NCBI RefSeq assembly: GCF_018771565.1
Contig: NZ_CP076326.1
Location: 2,921,785 to 2,985,784 of the forward strand
Origin: Thermoflexus hugenholtzii
GTDB lineage: Bacteria; Chloroflexota; Anaerolineae; Thermoflexales; Thermoflexaceae
Direction: 5' to 3'
Length of the DNA: 64,000 bases
Shown: positions 19,015 through 27,436 of the stretch, piece by piece
Layout of the letters: each line of letters starts with the position of its first letter
Numbering within the stretch: the stretch's first letter is position 1
Translations under genes and position numbers: made by a program
Notes under the pieces: generated by a model
Database searches by the model: none
Told to the model about the DNA's origin: nothing
Seen by the model: the letters and a program-made list of their open reading frames with translations, nothing else

Positions 19015-19944
19015 TCAGGGACGGGGGACCCGGGAGAGGGCCCGGGCCTGGGCTTCCGCCCGATAGCTGCTGCGGACCAGAGGGCCGCTCTCCACCCAGC
19101 GGAACCCCAGCTCATATCCGATCCGTTTGAGGGCCTCGAACTCCTCCGGCCGGTAGAACCGCTCCACCGGGAGGTGGTTCCGGGAGGGCTGGAGATACTG
19201 GCCGATGGTGAGGATGTCCACCCCCACCGCCCGCAGGTCCTTCATCACATCGATGATCTCCTCCCAGGTCTCGCCCAGCCCGACCATGATGCCGGACTTG
19301 GTGACGCACTCCGGCCACAGCTTCTTGGCGTTCGAGAGGGTAGCCATAGCCCACTCATAACGATCCTGGGGCTGCACCTTCTTGAAGAGACGCGGCACGG
19401 TCTCCACGTTGTGGTTGAAGATATCCGGCCGCGCCTCGATGACGATGCGCAGGGCCTCGATGGAGCCTTTGAAGTCCGGGGTGAGGACCTCCACGGTGCA
19501 TCCGGGGACCCGCTCCCGGATGCGGCGGATGGTCATTGCGAAGAGGGTGGCCCCGCCGTCGGGCAGCTCGTCCCGATTCACCGAGGTGATCACCACGTGG
19601 GAGAGGCCCATGGCCCGCACGGCCTCGGCCACACGATTGGGCTCGTCCCAGTCGATGGAGAGGGGGCGGCCGGTCCGGACGGCGCAGAAGCGGCAGGAGC
19701 GGGTGCACACATCTCCGAGGATCATGAAGGTGGCGGTGCCATGCCCCCAGCACTCCCCGATGTTGGGGCAGCGGGCTTCCTCGCAGACCGTGTGAAGTCG
19801 CTTGCTCCGCATCAACCGGAGCACGAACTCATAGGTCTCGCCCTGAGGGGCCCGGACTTTCAACCATTCGGGGCGCCGCGCCGGGCGGACGGGCGCGTCC
19901 GGCATCGCCTCCACGGAGAGGGATTCACGGGTCGGAGAGGCCAT
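19015..19944 (-). CDS. lipA: lipoyl synthase
   Basis: 309 residues. It inserts two sulfur atoms into octanoyl groups on lipoate-dependent enzymes. The auxiliary cluster cysteines are in [12 protein letters not shown], and the radical-SAM cluster is CTRSCRFC. The conserved C-terminal RSSY serine motif is present. The ATG at 19944 follows GAGGTGA; the upstream frame runs into the dispersed repeat and was rejected. lipB is not adjacent. Confidence 0.95.
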   Translation of the reverse strand: MASPTRESLSVEAMPDAPVRPARRPEWLKVRAPQGETYEFVLRLMRSKRLHTVCEEARCPNIGECWGHGTATFMILGDVCTRSCRFCAVRTGRPLSIDWDEPNRVAEAVRAMGLSHVVITSVNRDELPDGGATLFAMTIRRIRERVPGCTVEVLTPDFKGSIEALRIVIEARPDIFNHNVETVPRLFKKVQPQDRYEWAMATLSNAKKLWPECVTKSGIMVGLGETWEEIIDVMKDLRAVGVDILTIGQYLQPSRNHLPVERFYRPEEFEALKRIGYELGFRWVESGPLVRSSYRAEAQARALSRVPRP

Positions 19945-20023
19945 CCGCTCACCTCGTGATGAGGTTGCTGCTCCCGTCCATCCTAACACATCGAAGGGGG
20001 GACCCGCAACAACGCACGCCCTT

Positions 20024-20103
20024 GGGTGTGTCCCGACTTTGTCGGGCCTGGCCGTCTTGCATGACAACTGCGAGCAGTTGTCCTGCGATTTTGGGACACA
20101 CCC
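20024..20103. repeat. 80-bp palindromic dispersed repeat, copy 1
   Basis: Perfect 11-bp terminal inverted repeats GGGTGTGTCCC (20024-20034) and GGGACACACCC (20093-20103) enclose an inner hairpin GACAACTG/CAGTTGTC (20063-20082). A close relative is at 31638-31712. It lies 49 bp downstream of the metallo-beta-lactamase-fold gene. Confidence 0.85.
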
Positions 20104-20151
20104 CCGCCCTTTCGCCCGGGATAGGCGGGCGCGCGGGGAGCCTGCCGGATC

Positions 20152-21093
20152 TTAGCGGGAGGCGCCGCCTTTTTTGCGAGATTTGGCCGCCCCCGCCTTC
20201 TCCTTGGGCTTCTCTTTCGGGGCTTTCTTGCCGGCGGCGTAAAGTTCCAGCAGCCGCTCCAGGGCGGAGCGGATGCGGCGCTGGACCCGCTCCCGCTCGT
20301 ATTCAGGGACCGGGAAGTAGGCCATGAACTCGGCGATCAGGGCGCCGAGCTCGGGTTTGCGCGAGGAGGCCGCCAGGGCCCGGACCCGTCGCATCAACGC
20401 CTTCAGGTAATCCAGGAGAGGGGAGATGTCCGAGGGCGAAGCGAGGGGGCCCCGCCCGGGCACGATGTGACGGGCCACCCGGCCGGCGCGCAGCTGCTCC
20501 AGCTGCTCCAGCCACCGCTCCAGGTCCGCCTCCCCCAGGTTGGGATGGGTGCTCAGCGTCACGGTGTCTCCCACAAACACCGCGTCATGTTCGGGGATGC
20601 GCGCCCAGATTTGCCCGGGGGAAGCCCCGTCCACGTGCTCCAGGATCACCGTCGGCGCGCCGAACTTCAGGACCAGACGGTCGGAGAAGGTCAGATTGGG
20701 CAGCATGAGGGGGGCGCGGGCCAGTTGCTCCGCCGACTCGGTCTGGCCGAGGCTGATGAGGAGGTCGATCAGCTGCTGGCGTCCCATCTCCCCATGGCCT
20801 CGGAGCCGATCGAACACGTGATGATGGGCGATGATCAGGGCGGGCTTCCCTTCCAGAAGGAAGGGGGTGCCCATGACCCGATCCCGGGTGGCATCCGTGT
20901 AAATGACGGCGAGGATGGGCATGGGGGCGATGGACTGCAGGGCCTGCCGCCACCAGGCGGCGTGCAGCGGGTCCGCCGGGGTGTCGATGCAGATCCATCC
21001 CTGCTCCGTCCGCACCGCCCCCACAGTGGCGAAGTGGAGGCGGTCCTCCACGAAGATGCGGGAATCCAGCGAAAAGGGGCGTGTCTCTTCCAT
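20152..21093 (-). CDS. metallo-beta-lactamase-fold protein with degenerate metal site
   Basis: 313 residues. The fold signatures are clear: VGAVRTEQGWICIDTPADP at the N-terminus, FVGDTVTL and IVPGRGP. But the HxHxDH motif reads TDATRDR, keeping only the aspartate, and the usual PGHG histidine is PGRG. The protein is therefore probably not a normal two-zinc hydrolase. The C-terminus is an unusual Lys-rich tail (GKKAPKEKPKEKAG) that could bind nucleic acid or acidic surfaces. Two starts, 21105 and 21093, are possible; the second has better spacing from GGAGGG. Confidence 0.8.
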   Translation of the reverse strand: MEETRPFSLDSRIFVEDRLHFATVGAVRTEQGWICIDTPADPLHAAWWRQALQSIAPMPILAVIYTDATRDRVMGTPFLLEGKPALIIAHHHVFDRLRGHGEMGRQQLIDLLISLGQTESAEQLARAPLMLPNLTFSDRLVLKFGAPTVILEHVDGASPGQIWARIPEHDAVFVGDTVTLSTHPNLGEADLERWLEQLEQLRAGRVARHIVPGRGPLASPSDISPLLDYLKALMRRVRALAASSRKPELGALIAEFMAYFPVPEYERERVQRRIRSALERLLELYAAGKKAPKEKPKEKAGAAKSRKKGGASR

Positions 21094-21215
21094 CCGATGA
21101 TCCATCCCTCCGCCAGGTTGGGGGATCCCGGCAACAGATCGATCCACGTGTGCCGGTGACCCATCATAGCGCAAAGGGGGCATGGCTTCAAGGCCGGCGC
21201 GCCGGCCTTCCGAAT

Positions 21216-21244
21216 TTGACAGCGGCATCCCTTCCGGGTAAACA
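21216..21244 (+). promoter_or_regulatory. promoter of the riboswitch operon
   Basis: Perfect TTGACA (21216-21221), a 17-base spacer, then TAAACA (21239-21244). The predicted start (~21251) coincides with the first base of the riboswitch. Confidence 0.65.
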
Positions 21245-21251
21245 TAGGCAT

Positions 21252-21372
21252 GGCCGGAAGGGGAGTAGCCCCCGGGTCCACCGGGCCCGGTGATGGGATC
21301 GTCAGCACGGGATGTTCCGAATCCCGATCCCCGGTCCCATCGCCCGCTCCGGGTGCGGCGAGACCTTCGGCC
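21252..21372 (+). ncRNA. yybP-ykoY (manganese) riboswitch
   Basis: The 5' side reads GGCCGGAAGGGGAGTAGC (21252-21269) with the family-defining GGGGAGUAGC; the conserved internal AUCGUCAGCACGG lies at 21298-21310; the 3' side is GCGAGACCUUCGGCC ending at 21372. GGCCG-AAGG and CCUUCGGCC form the closing P1 helix. The class senses Mn2+ and commonly controls P-type ATPase, TerC and MntP genes, which matches the operon downstream. The recognition is from motif and context; no covariance search was run. Confidence 0.88.
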
Positions 21373-21431
21373 GATGCCGGGAAGCATCCTTGCCGGATGC
21401 GTTCGGGCGTCGGTCGAAGGTCTTTTTCTTT
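21361..21431 (+). terminator. riboswitch-controlled intrinsic terminator
   Basis: AGACCTTCGGCCGATGCC (21361-21378) pairs over 18 bp, two of them G-U, with 21406-21423; a nested hairpin GCATCC/GGATGC (21384-21400) caps it, and TTTTTCTT follows. Its left arm contains the 3' strand of riboswitch P1, so the two structures exclude each other: Mn2+-bound RNA should read through. Confidence 0.85.
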
Positions 21432-21501
21432 AGCGGAACAGGGGCGCGCGGAACGTCCATCCGACCCTGAGGTTCTCAGGGAACCTGAAGGAGGTGCGGC
21501 G

Positions 21502-22197
21502 ATGCTGTTCTGGTGGGATCCCCTTTACTTCCTGTTCGCCATGCCGGCGCTGTTGTTGGGCCTGTATGCTCAGGCGAAGGTCCAGGCGGCCTATAACCGG
21601 TGGCTGCGGGCGCCGGCTCGACTGACCGGGCTGGAGGCGGCCCAGCGCCTGCTGCAGGCGGCCGGTCTGTATGAGGTGCGCATCGAGGGAACCCCCGGGC
21701 ACCTGACGGACCATTACGATCCTTCGAGCAAGGTGCTCCGGCTCTCCCCCAGCGTGGCGGGCGTGCCCTCGGTGGCCTCCCTGGCGGTGGCGGCCCATGA
21801 GATCGGGCACGCGCTCCAGGACGCGGAAGGTTACTGGGGGCTGCGGGCCCGGGCGGCCCTGGTGCCCGCGGTGAACTTCGGCTCCTGGCTCGGCCCGATC
21901 CTCTTCCTGATCGGCTTCCTGATGCAGAGCCTGACGCTGGTCTGGGCAGGGGTGCTGTTCTTCTCCGCCGCCGCCCTCTTCGCCCTGGTCACGCTGCCCG
22001 TGGAGCTGGACGCCAGCCGCCGGGCCCTGGCCCTGCTGGAGTCGAGCGGGCTGCTGTGGACCCCCGAGGAGCGGGCGGGGGCCCGGGAGGTGCTGCGGGC
22101 GGCCGCGCTGACCTACGTGGCGGCCCTGGCCCAGGCTCTCTCCACCCTGGCCTACTACGCCTTCCTGGCCATGGGCATGCGGCGCTCGGAGGAATAG
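21502..22197 (+). CDS. YugP-type membrane zinc metallopeptidase
   Basis: 231 residues. It matches the neutral zinc metallopeptidase family PF04298: an N-terminal membrane segment (PLYFLFAMPALLLGLYAQAK), the zinc motif AAHEIGHALQ near residue 98, two central helices and a C-terminal helix. AAGGAGG precedes the ATG. It is the first gene after the manganese riboswitch and ends three bases before the ATPase gene. Role unknown; with zinc motif and membrane position it may be a membrane protein protease. Confidence 0.88.
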   Translation: MLFWWDPLYFLFAMPALLLGLYAQAKVQAAYNRWLRAPARLTGLEAAQRLLQAAGLYEVRIEGTPGHLTDHYDPSSKVLRLSPSVAGVPSVASLAVAAHEIGHALQDAEGYWGLRARAALVPAVNFGSWLGPILFLIGFLMQSLTLVWAGVLFFSAAALFALVTLPVELDASRRALALLESSGLLWTPEERAGAREVLRAAALTYVAALAQALSTLAYYAFLAMGMRRSEE

Positions 22198-22200
22198 CCG

Positions 22201-24891
22201 ATGGAGCAGACCTCCGAGCCCCGGATCCCCTGGCATACCTTATCGGTCGAAGAGTGTTTCCAGCGGCTGCGCGCGGGGCCGGCGGGGTTGAGCCGGGAGG
22301 AGGCGGCCCGCCGGCTCCGGGAATGGGGCCCCAACGAGCTGGAGCCCCCCCGGCGCATCTCGCCCCTGGCCATCCTCCTGGCCCAGTTCCGGAACATCCT
22401 GGTGCTAATCCTCCTGGCCGCCACCGCCCTCTCCATCGTCCTGGGCCATGGGACGGAGGCGGTGGTCATCATGATCATCGTCTTCTTCTCCGTCCTGCTC
22501 GGCTTCGTCCAGGAATACCGCGCGGAGCGGGCCCTGGAGGCGTTGCGCCGGATGGCCGCGCCGATGGCCACCGTCCTCCGGGAGGGCGTGGAGGAGCGGA
22601 TCCCCGCGCGGGAGCTGGTGCCGGGGGACGTAGTGGTCCTCCACGCCGGGGATCGGGTGCCGGCGGACCTGCGGCTGATCGAGGCGGTCAACCTCCAGAT
22701 CGATGAGGCCGTCCTGACCGGCGAGTCGGTCCCGGTGGAGAAACACACGGCGGCGATCCCGGATCCTGCGCTCCCGATCGGGGATCGGCGGAACATGGCC
22801 TATGCGGGGACGGTGGTGACGTATGGGCGGGGCCAGGGGCTCGTGGTCGCCACCGGGATGCGGACGGAGTTCGGGGCCATTGCCCGGATGTTGCAGACGA
22901 TCCAGGAGGAGCGGACGCCGCTGCAGGAGAACCTGGATCGGGTGGGGAAGGCGCTGGCCCGGGCCGCCCTGGGGGTGGTGGCCCTCATCGTGGCCCTGGG
23001 TCTGCTGCGGGGCCGGCCCTGGCTGGAGATGTTGATCTTCGGCCTGGCCCTGGCCGTGGCCGTGGTCCCGGAAGCCCTGCCGGCGGTGGTCACCATCTCC
23101 CTGGCCCTGGGGGTGCAGCGGATGGTCCGGCGCAACGCCCTGATCCGGCGGCTGCCGGCCGTGGAGACCCTGGGGAGCACCGATGTGATCTGCACGGATA
23201 AAACCGGGACCCTCACCCGGAACGAGATGACGGTGCGGCGCCTCTTCGTCTGTGGGCGGTTCTGGGAGGTGACCGGGAGCGGATACGAGCCGGCGGGGGA
23301 GTTTCGGGTGGACGGGCAACCTGTGACGCCTTCAGAGGCCGTGCGCCGGCTCCTTCGGGCCGCCGCCCTGGCCTCGGACGCCCGCCTCTATCGGGGCGCG
23401 GATGGCGCCTGGCAGGGACAGGGGGATCCCACGGAGCGGGCCCTCCTGGTCGCGGCGATGAAGGCCGGGCTGGACCCGGAGGAGCTGAACCGCCGTCATC
23501 CTCGGGTCCGCGAGATCCCCTTCACCTCCGAGCGCAAGCGGATGACCACCCTGCATCAGGGTCCGGAGGGCCTCTTCGCGGCCTCCAAGGGAGCCCCCGA
23601 GGTGATCCTGGAGAGCTGCCGCTTTCTGCTCACGGAGGAAGGCGAGCGACCCCTCACCCCTTCGGATCGGGAGCAAATCCTGGAGGCCGCCCGGGCGATG
23701 GCCGGGGAGGCGCTCCGGGTGCTGGGGGTGGCGGACAAGCCCCAGGCCCTTCCGGAGGACGCCGAGGAGGGGATGGTCTTCCTGGGCCTGGTGGGGATGA
23801 TCGACCCCCCGCGTCCCGAGGCGAAGCAGGCCATCCGGGTGTGCCGGGAGGCCGGGATCCGGGTGGTGATGATCACCGGGGATCATCCGCTGACGGCCCA
23901 GGCCATCGCGCGGGAGCTCGGCCTCCTCCGGGATGGCCGGGTCGTCACCGGGGCAGAGCTGGATCGCATGAGCGATGAGGAGTTCGAGGACCAGGTGGAG
24001 GGGATCGATGTCTACGCCCGGGTGTCGCCGGCCCATAAGTTCCGGGTGGTCACCGCCCTCCAGAAGAAAGGCCACATCGTGGCGATGACCGGGGATGGGG
24101 TCAACGATGCTCCCGCCCTGAAGAAAGCCGACATCGGCGTCGCCATGGGCATCACCGGCACGGACGTCTCCAAAGAGGCCGCGGCGATGGTGTTGCTGGA
24201 CGACAACTTCGCTTCCATCGTGGCGGCCGTGGAGGAAGGCCGGGCGATCTTCTCCAACATCAAGAAATACCTGATGTATCTGCTTTCCTCGAACGTGGGG
24301 GAGATCCTTCTGATGGCCCTGGCCTCCCTGGCCGGGCTCCCCCCACCCCTCAGCGCGGCTCAGATCCTGTATGTGAACCTGGCCACCGACGGCCTGCCCG
24401 CGCTGGCCCTCTCGGTGGACCCGCCGGAGCCGGATTTGATGCGCCGGCCGCCCCGCAACCCCCGCGGCGGCCTCTTCACCCGGCCCGTGGTGCTGTTGAT
24501 GCTGGCCGGAGGCCTCTGGTCCGCCCTGGTCAACCTCTCCCTGTTCGCCTGGGCCCTCTCCTCCGGCCGCAGCCTGCAAGAGGCCATGACCATGGCCTTC
24601 GTGTCCCTGGTCCTGATCCAGTTCTTCAAGGCCTACAACTTCCGTTCGGATCGACACTCGGTCCTGCGGCAGCCCTTCGCGAACCGCTGGCTGAACCGGG
24701 CGATCCTCTGGGAGGGGGCGATGCTGTTGTTGCTGATCTACGTGCCCTTCCTGCGGGATCTGTTCGGGATCTACAGCCTCCCGCCGATCGATTGGGCCAT
24801 CGTCCTGATGGCGGCAGCCACGGTGGTGCCGGTGCTGGAGCTGGTGAAGTGGGTCGAGCGCCGGGGGCTGCTGGGATCCCTGGACGGCTGA
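22201..24891 (+). CDS. P-type cation (Ca2+/Mn2+-like) ATPase
   Basis: 896 residues, type IIA/P-ATPase layout. N-terminal cation-ATPase domain, A-domain LTGES, M4 motif PEALPAV, phosphorylation site DKTGTLT, the nucleotide domain with FTSERKRMT, hinge GDGVNDAPAL, and M6 NLATDGLPALAL. The M4 glycine of the usual PEGLPA is Ala. Such pumps export Ca2+ or Mn2+; the riboswitch upstream favours Mn2+ (YoaB-like), an inference. It is probably in the cytoplasmic membrane. Confidence 0.92.
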   Translation: MEQTSEPRIPWHTLSVEECFQRLRAGPAGLSREEAARRLREWGPNELEPPRRISPLAILLAQFRNILVLILLAATALSIVLGHGTEAVVIMIIVFFSVLLGFVQEYRAERALEALRRMAAPMATVLREGVEERIPARELVPGDVVVLHAGDRVPADLRLIEAVNLQIDEAVLTGESVPVEKHTAAIPDPALPIGDRRNMAYAGTVVTYGRGQGLVVATGMRTEFGAIARMLQTIQEERTPLQENLDRVGKALARAALGVVALIVALGLLRGRPWLEMLIFGLALAVAVVPEALPAVVTISLALGVQRMVRRNALIRRLPAVETLGSTDVICTDKTGTLTRNEMTVRRLFVCGRFWEVTGSGYEPAGEFRVDGQPVTPSEAVRRLLRAAALASDARLYRGADGAWQGQGDPTERALLVAAMKAGLDPEELNRRHPRVREIPFTSERKRMTTLHQGPEGLFAASKGAPEVILESCRFLLTEEGERPLTPSDREQILEAARAMAGEALRVLGVADKPQALPEDAEEGMVFLGLVGMIDPPRPEAKQAIRVCREAGIRVVMITGDHPLTAQAIARELGLLRDGRVVTGAELDRMSDEEFEDQVEGIDVYARVSPAHKFRVVTALQKKGHIVAMTGDGVNDAPALKKADIGVAMGITGTDVSKEAAAMVLLDDNFASIVAAVEEGRAIFSNIKKYLMYLLSSNVGEILLMALASLAGLPPPLSAAQILYVNLATDGLPALALSVDPPEPDLMRRPPRNPRGGLFTRPVVLLMLAGGLWSALVNLSLFAWALSSGRSLQEAMTMAFVSLVLIQFFKAYNFRSDRHSVLRQPFANRWLNRAILWEGAMLLLLIYVPFLRDLFGIYSLPPIDWAIVLMAAATVVPVLELVKWVERRGLLGSLDG

Positions 24892-24912
24892 TCCAGAACG
24901 GAGGCGGACCGG

Positions 24913-25551
24913 ATGCTGGGAGAGGGGACAAGCCGGGTTCGAGCGCTGATCGAATCGGTGATGGCGGAGCTGGGGTATGGGGGGATCTTCCTGGCTGCGG
25001 TGGTAGAGGTGGTCTTCCCGCCCCTGCCCTCGGATCTTCTGGTGCCGGCGGCGGGAGTGGCGGCCGCCGGCGGCGTCCTGAGACCGGAAGGGGTCATCCT
25101 CGCCGCCACCGCCGGCACCGTGGTCGGCGCCCTGATCCTCTACGCCTTCGGGCGACGGGGCGAGCCGGGTGTCCGCCGCGCGGTTCGCCGCTATGGGCGC
25201 TGGCTGGGGATCCGGGAGGCGGAGGTCGACCGCGCTCTTCTGCTGTTCCGACGCTACGGGGCTCCTATCCTGCTCGTCGCCCATCTGATCCCCGGGTTGC
25301 GCAGCGGGATCGCTATCCCCGCCGGGATGAGCGGGATGCCTCTGATGCCCTTCGGGGGGCTCACCGCCCTGGGGGCAGCGTTGCGGGCGACCTTGCAGAC
25401 TGCTGCCGGCCTCTTCCTGGCCTGGCATTTGGACGTATGGATTTCGACGCTTTCCCTCCCGGGGGTGATAATCATTGGGGGGTTCGCAGCAGTGGCCCTG
25501 GGGTGGACGCTGGTCCGCCGGAAGCGAGGCCATCGCCCGCCGCATCCTTGA
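24913..25551 (+). CDS. DedA-family membrane protein
   Basis: 212 residues, with several membrane helices and the DedA signature: VEVVFPPLPSDLLVPAAG near residue 30 and HLIPGLRSGIAIPAGMSGM in the second half. DedA proteins scramble or flip undecaprenyl-phosphate and other lipids and need the proton gradient. Basic C-terminus RRKRGHRPPH. It is 21 bp after the ATPase gene, in the same operon. Confidence 0.88.
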   Translation: MLGEGTSRVRALIESVMAELGYGGIFLAAVVEVVFPPLPSDLLVPAAGVAAAGGVLRPEGVILAATAGTVVGALILYAFGRRGEPGVRRAVRRYGRWLGIREAEVDRALLLFRRYGAPILLVAHLIPGLRSGIAIPAGMSGMPLMPFGGLTALGAALRATLQTAAGLFLAWHLDVWISTLSLPGVIIIGGFAAVALGWTLVRRKRGHRPPHP

Positions 25552-25575
25552 ATCTGAGGGCATAGAGGTGGACAG

Positions 25576-26517
25576 ATGGAGTTTCCGCTCTGGGCCTGGA
25601 TTTTCTTTCACCTGATCGTAGCGGTCATGCTGGCTCTGGACCTCGGGGTGTTTCACCGGAACGCCCACGAGGTGAGGTTAAAAGAAGCGATGATCTGGAG
25701 CGTGGTCTGGATCGCTGTGGCCCTGGCCTTCAACGCCCTGATCCTGCTGGCCTGGGGCCACGAACCCGCCCTCCACTTCCTCACCGCCTACCTGGTGGAG
25801 AAATCCCTCAGCGCCGATAACCTCTTCGTCTTCGCCGTGATCTTCGCCTATTTCGGCGTCCCGCCGGCCTATCAGCACCGCGTGCTCTTCTGGGGGATCC
25901 TGGGCGCTGTCCTGATGCGGGCGGCTTTCATCTTCGCCGGCGTTCAGCTGCTCAAGGCCTTCCATCCGGCCGTCTATCTCTTCGGCGCCTTTCTGGTCTA
26001 CACGGGGATCCGGCTGGCCCTGCGCAGTGAAGAGGAAGAAGTGCGCCCGGAGCGCAACCCCGTCCTCCGCTTCGCCCGTCGCTTCCTGCCCATCACCCCG
26101 ACCTTCCATGGACAGCGTTTCTTCATCCGGGAGGGGCGCCGGTGGATGGCCACGCCGTTGCTGCTGACCCTGCTGGTGGTGGAGAGCACCGACCTGATGT
26201 TCGCCGTGGACTCGGTGCCGGCGGTGCTGGCCATCACTCCCGAGCTGTTCATCGCCTACACCTCGAATATCTTCGCCATCCTGGGGCTGCGGGCCCTTTA
26301 CTTTGTCCTGTCCGGCCTGATCCAGCGCCTGCGTTATCTCCACTACGGCCTCTCCGTGATCCTGACCTATATCGGGCTCAAGATGCTGCTTTCGGATTAC
26401 GTCCACATCCCGCCTGCCCTCTCGCTGGCCATCGTGCTTCTGACCCTCCTGGTCAGCGGGCTGGCCTCGTGGGTCGTGGAGCGGCGGGAGAAGGTTCATT
26501 CCCTCAGCCACCGGTGA
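25576..26517 (+). CDS. TerC-family membrane protein
   Basis: 313 residues, about eight to nine membrane helices. The TerC family signatures are present: VEKSLSADNLFVFAVIFAYF (acidic pocket) and VVESTDLMFAVDSVPAVLAI. TerC/Alx proteins export Mn2+ (Alx in E. coli is also controlled by a yybP-ykoY riboswitch), and here it shares an operon with the pump and the riboswitch. It is 24 bp after dedA. Confidence 0.93.
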   Translation: MEFPLWAWIFFHLIVAVMLALDLGVFHRNAHEVRLKEAMIWSVVWIAVALAFNALILLAWGHEPALHFLTAYLVEKSLSADNLFVFAVIFAYFGVPPAYQHRVLFWGILGAVLMRAAFIFAGVQLLKAFHPAVYLFGAFLVYTGIRLALRSEEEEVRPERNPVLRFARRFLPITPTFHGQRFFIREGRRWMATPLLLTLLVVESTDLMFAVDSVPAVLAITPELFIAYTSNIFAILGLRALYFVLSGLIQRLRYLHYGLSVILTYIGLKMLLSDYVHIPPALSLAIVLLTLLVSGLASWVVERREKVHSLSHR

Positions 26518-26522
26518 GGCCG

Positions 26523-27431
26523 ATGGCGCATCAGCCCAGCTTGTTTGAGTTCAAAGCCCGTTCCGAGCTGACGCCGGAGACTCCCCTCGCCCGGGCCCGA
26601 CAGGCCTTCGCGGATCACTTGAAGGGCGGGGATTACTCCCGGCACACCGTGTATTTCTTCACCCACGATCTCCGCCTGCTGGGGCAATGCCTGGGCGAGG
26701 ATCGCCCCGTGGGGACCATCGGGCTGCGGGATCTGCAGGATTTCGTGGATTGGCTCCGCCATCGTCGCGGGGTCCCATGCACGCCCAAGTCCCTGCGGCG
26801 GCGCATCACGGCCGTGAAGGCCTTCTTCCGCTGGCTCCATGAGGAGCTCGGTGTCCTGCCGACCAACCCCGCCGAGGCCCTGGTTTACCCCGAGGCCGTC
26901 GAACCCCTCCCGGAGGTGCTGACCCCGGAACAGGTCCGGGCCGTCCGGGAGGCGGCGGAGGGATTCCGTCGGGAAGGGGATGCCCGTCCCCTCACGCTGC
27001 TCACCCTGCTCCTCCACACCGGCCTGAAGAAAAGCGAGGTGGTTGCCCTGCGCCTGGAGCATTTCGATCTCCGCGAGCCGGCGGTCTGGATCCGTTACGC
27101 CCATCCTCGCTATCGCCATAAGGAGCGCCGGCTCCCGCTCCCGCCGGAGTGGCCGGAGCTGTTCCGGGAGTATCTCCAGCAATATCGCATCGAAGGTCGG
27201 GTTTTCCCGTGGACGCCCCGGAACTTAGAATACGTGCTGGACGATGTGGCCCGTCGGGCCGGGATGGCGCACCTCTCCTTTGAGACCCTGCGGTGGACAT
27301 GCGCGTTGCAGGATTTCATCCGGGGGATGGATCCGGAAGACCTGCGCCAGAAGCTGGGTCTCTCCGAGATCCAGTGGCGGGACACGCTCCGGCGCCTGCA
27401 GGCGCTGGCCGGGCGCTTCGCAGGCTCCTGA
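26523..27431 (+). CDS. degenerate tyrosine-recombinase-like protein
   Basis: 302 residues with the XerC/D architecture: an N-terminal SAM-like DNA-binding domain (residues ~20-110) and a C-terminal catalytic-fold domain. But the active site is altered. The first Arg is Lys (HTGLKKSEVVAL), the H-x-x-R box is FETLRWTC (Arg only), and the region where the Tyr nucleophile should be reads RDTLRRLQALAG without tyrosine. It is probably a DNA-binding protein that no longer cuts. It starts five bases after terC, an unusual partner for a metal operon. Confidence 0.83.
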   Translation: MAHQPSLFEFKARSELTPETPLARARQAFADHLKGGDYSRHTVYFFTHDLRLLGQCLGEDRPVGTIGLRDLQDFVDWLRHRRGVPCTPKSLRRRITAVKAFFRWLHEELGVLPTNPAEALVYPEAVEPLPEVLTPEQVRAVREAAEGFRREGDARPLTLLTLLLHTGLKKSEVVALRLEHFDLREPAVWIRYAHPRYRHKERRLPLPPEWPELFREYLQQYRIEGRVFPWTPRNLEYVLDDVARRAGMAHLSFETLRWTCALQDFIRGMDPEDLRQKLGLSEIQWRDTLRRLQALAGRFAGS

Positions 27432-27436
27432 GAGCG

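Noticed and set aside
18837-19130. 97-codon plus-strand frame near the small-RNA candidate
   Set aside because: No ribosome site, runs through the terminator hairpin and into antisense lipA; low-complexity composition.
22405-25668. Long minus-strand frames opposite the P-type ATPase
   Set aside because: Shadows of the ATPase and DedA genes; rich in His, Gln, Arg and Pro as expected for antisense of GC-rich coding sequence.
26142-26522. Upstream extension of the recombinase-like gene over terC
   Set aside because: The extension lies wholly inside terC and reads as a shadow; ATG 26523 directly follows the terC stop.
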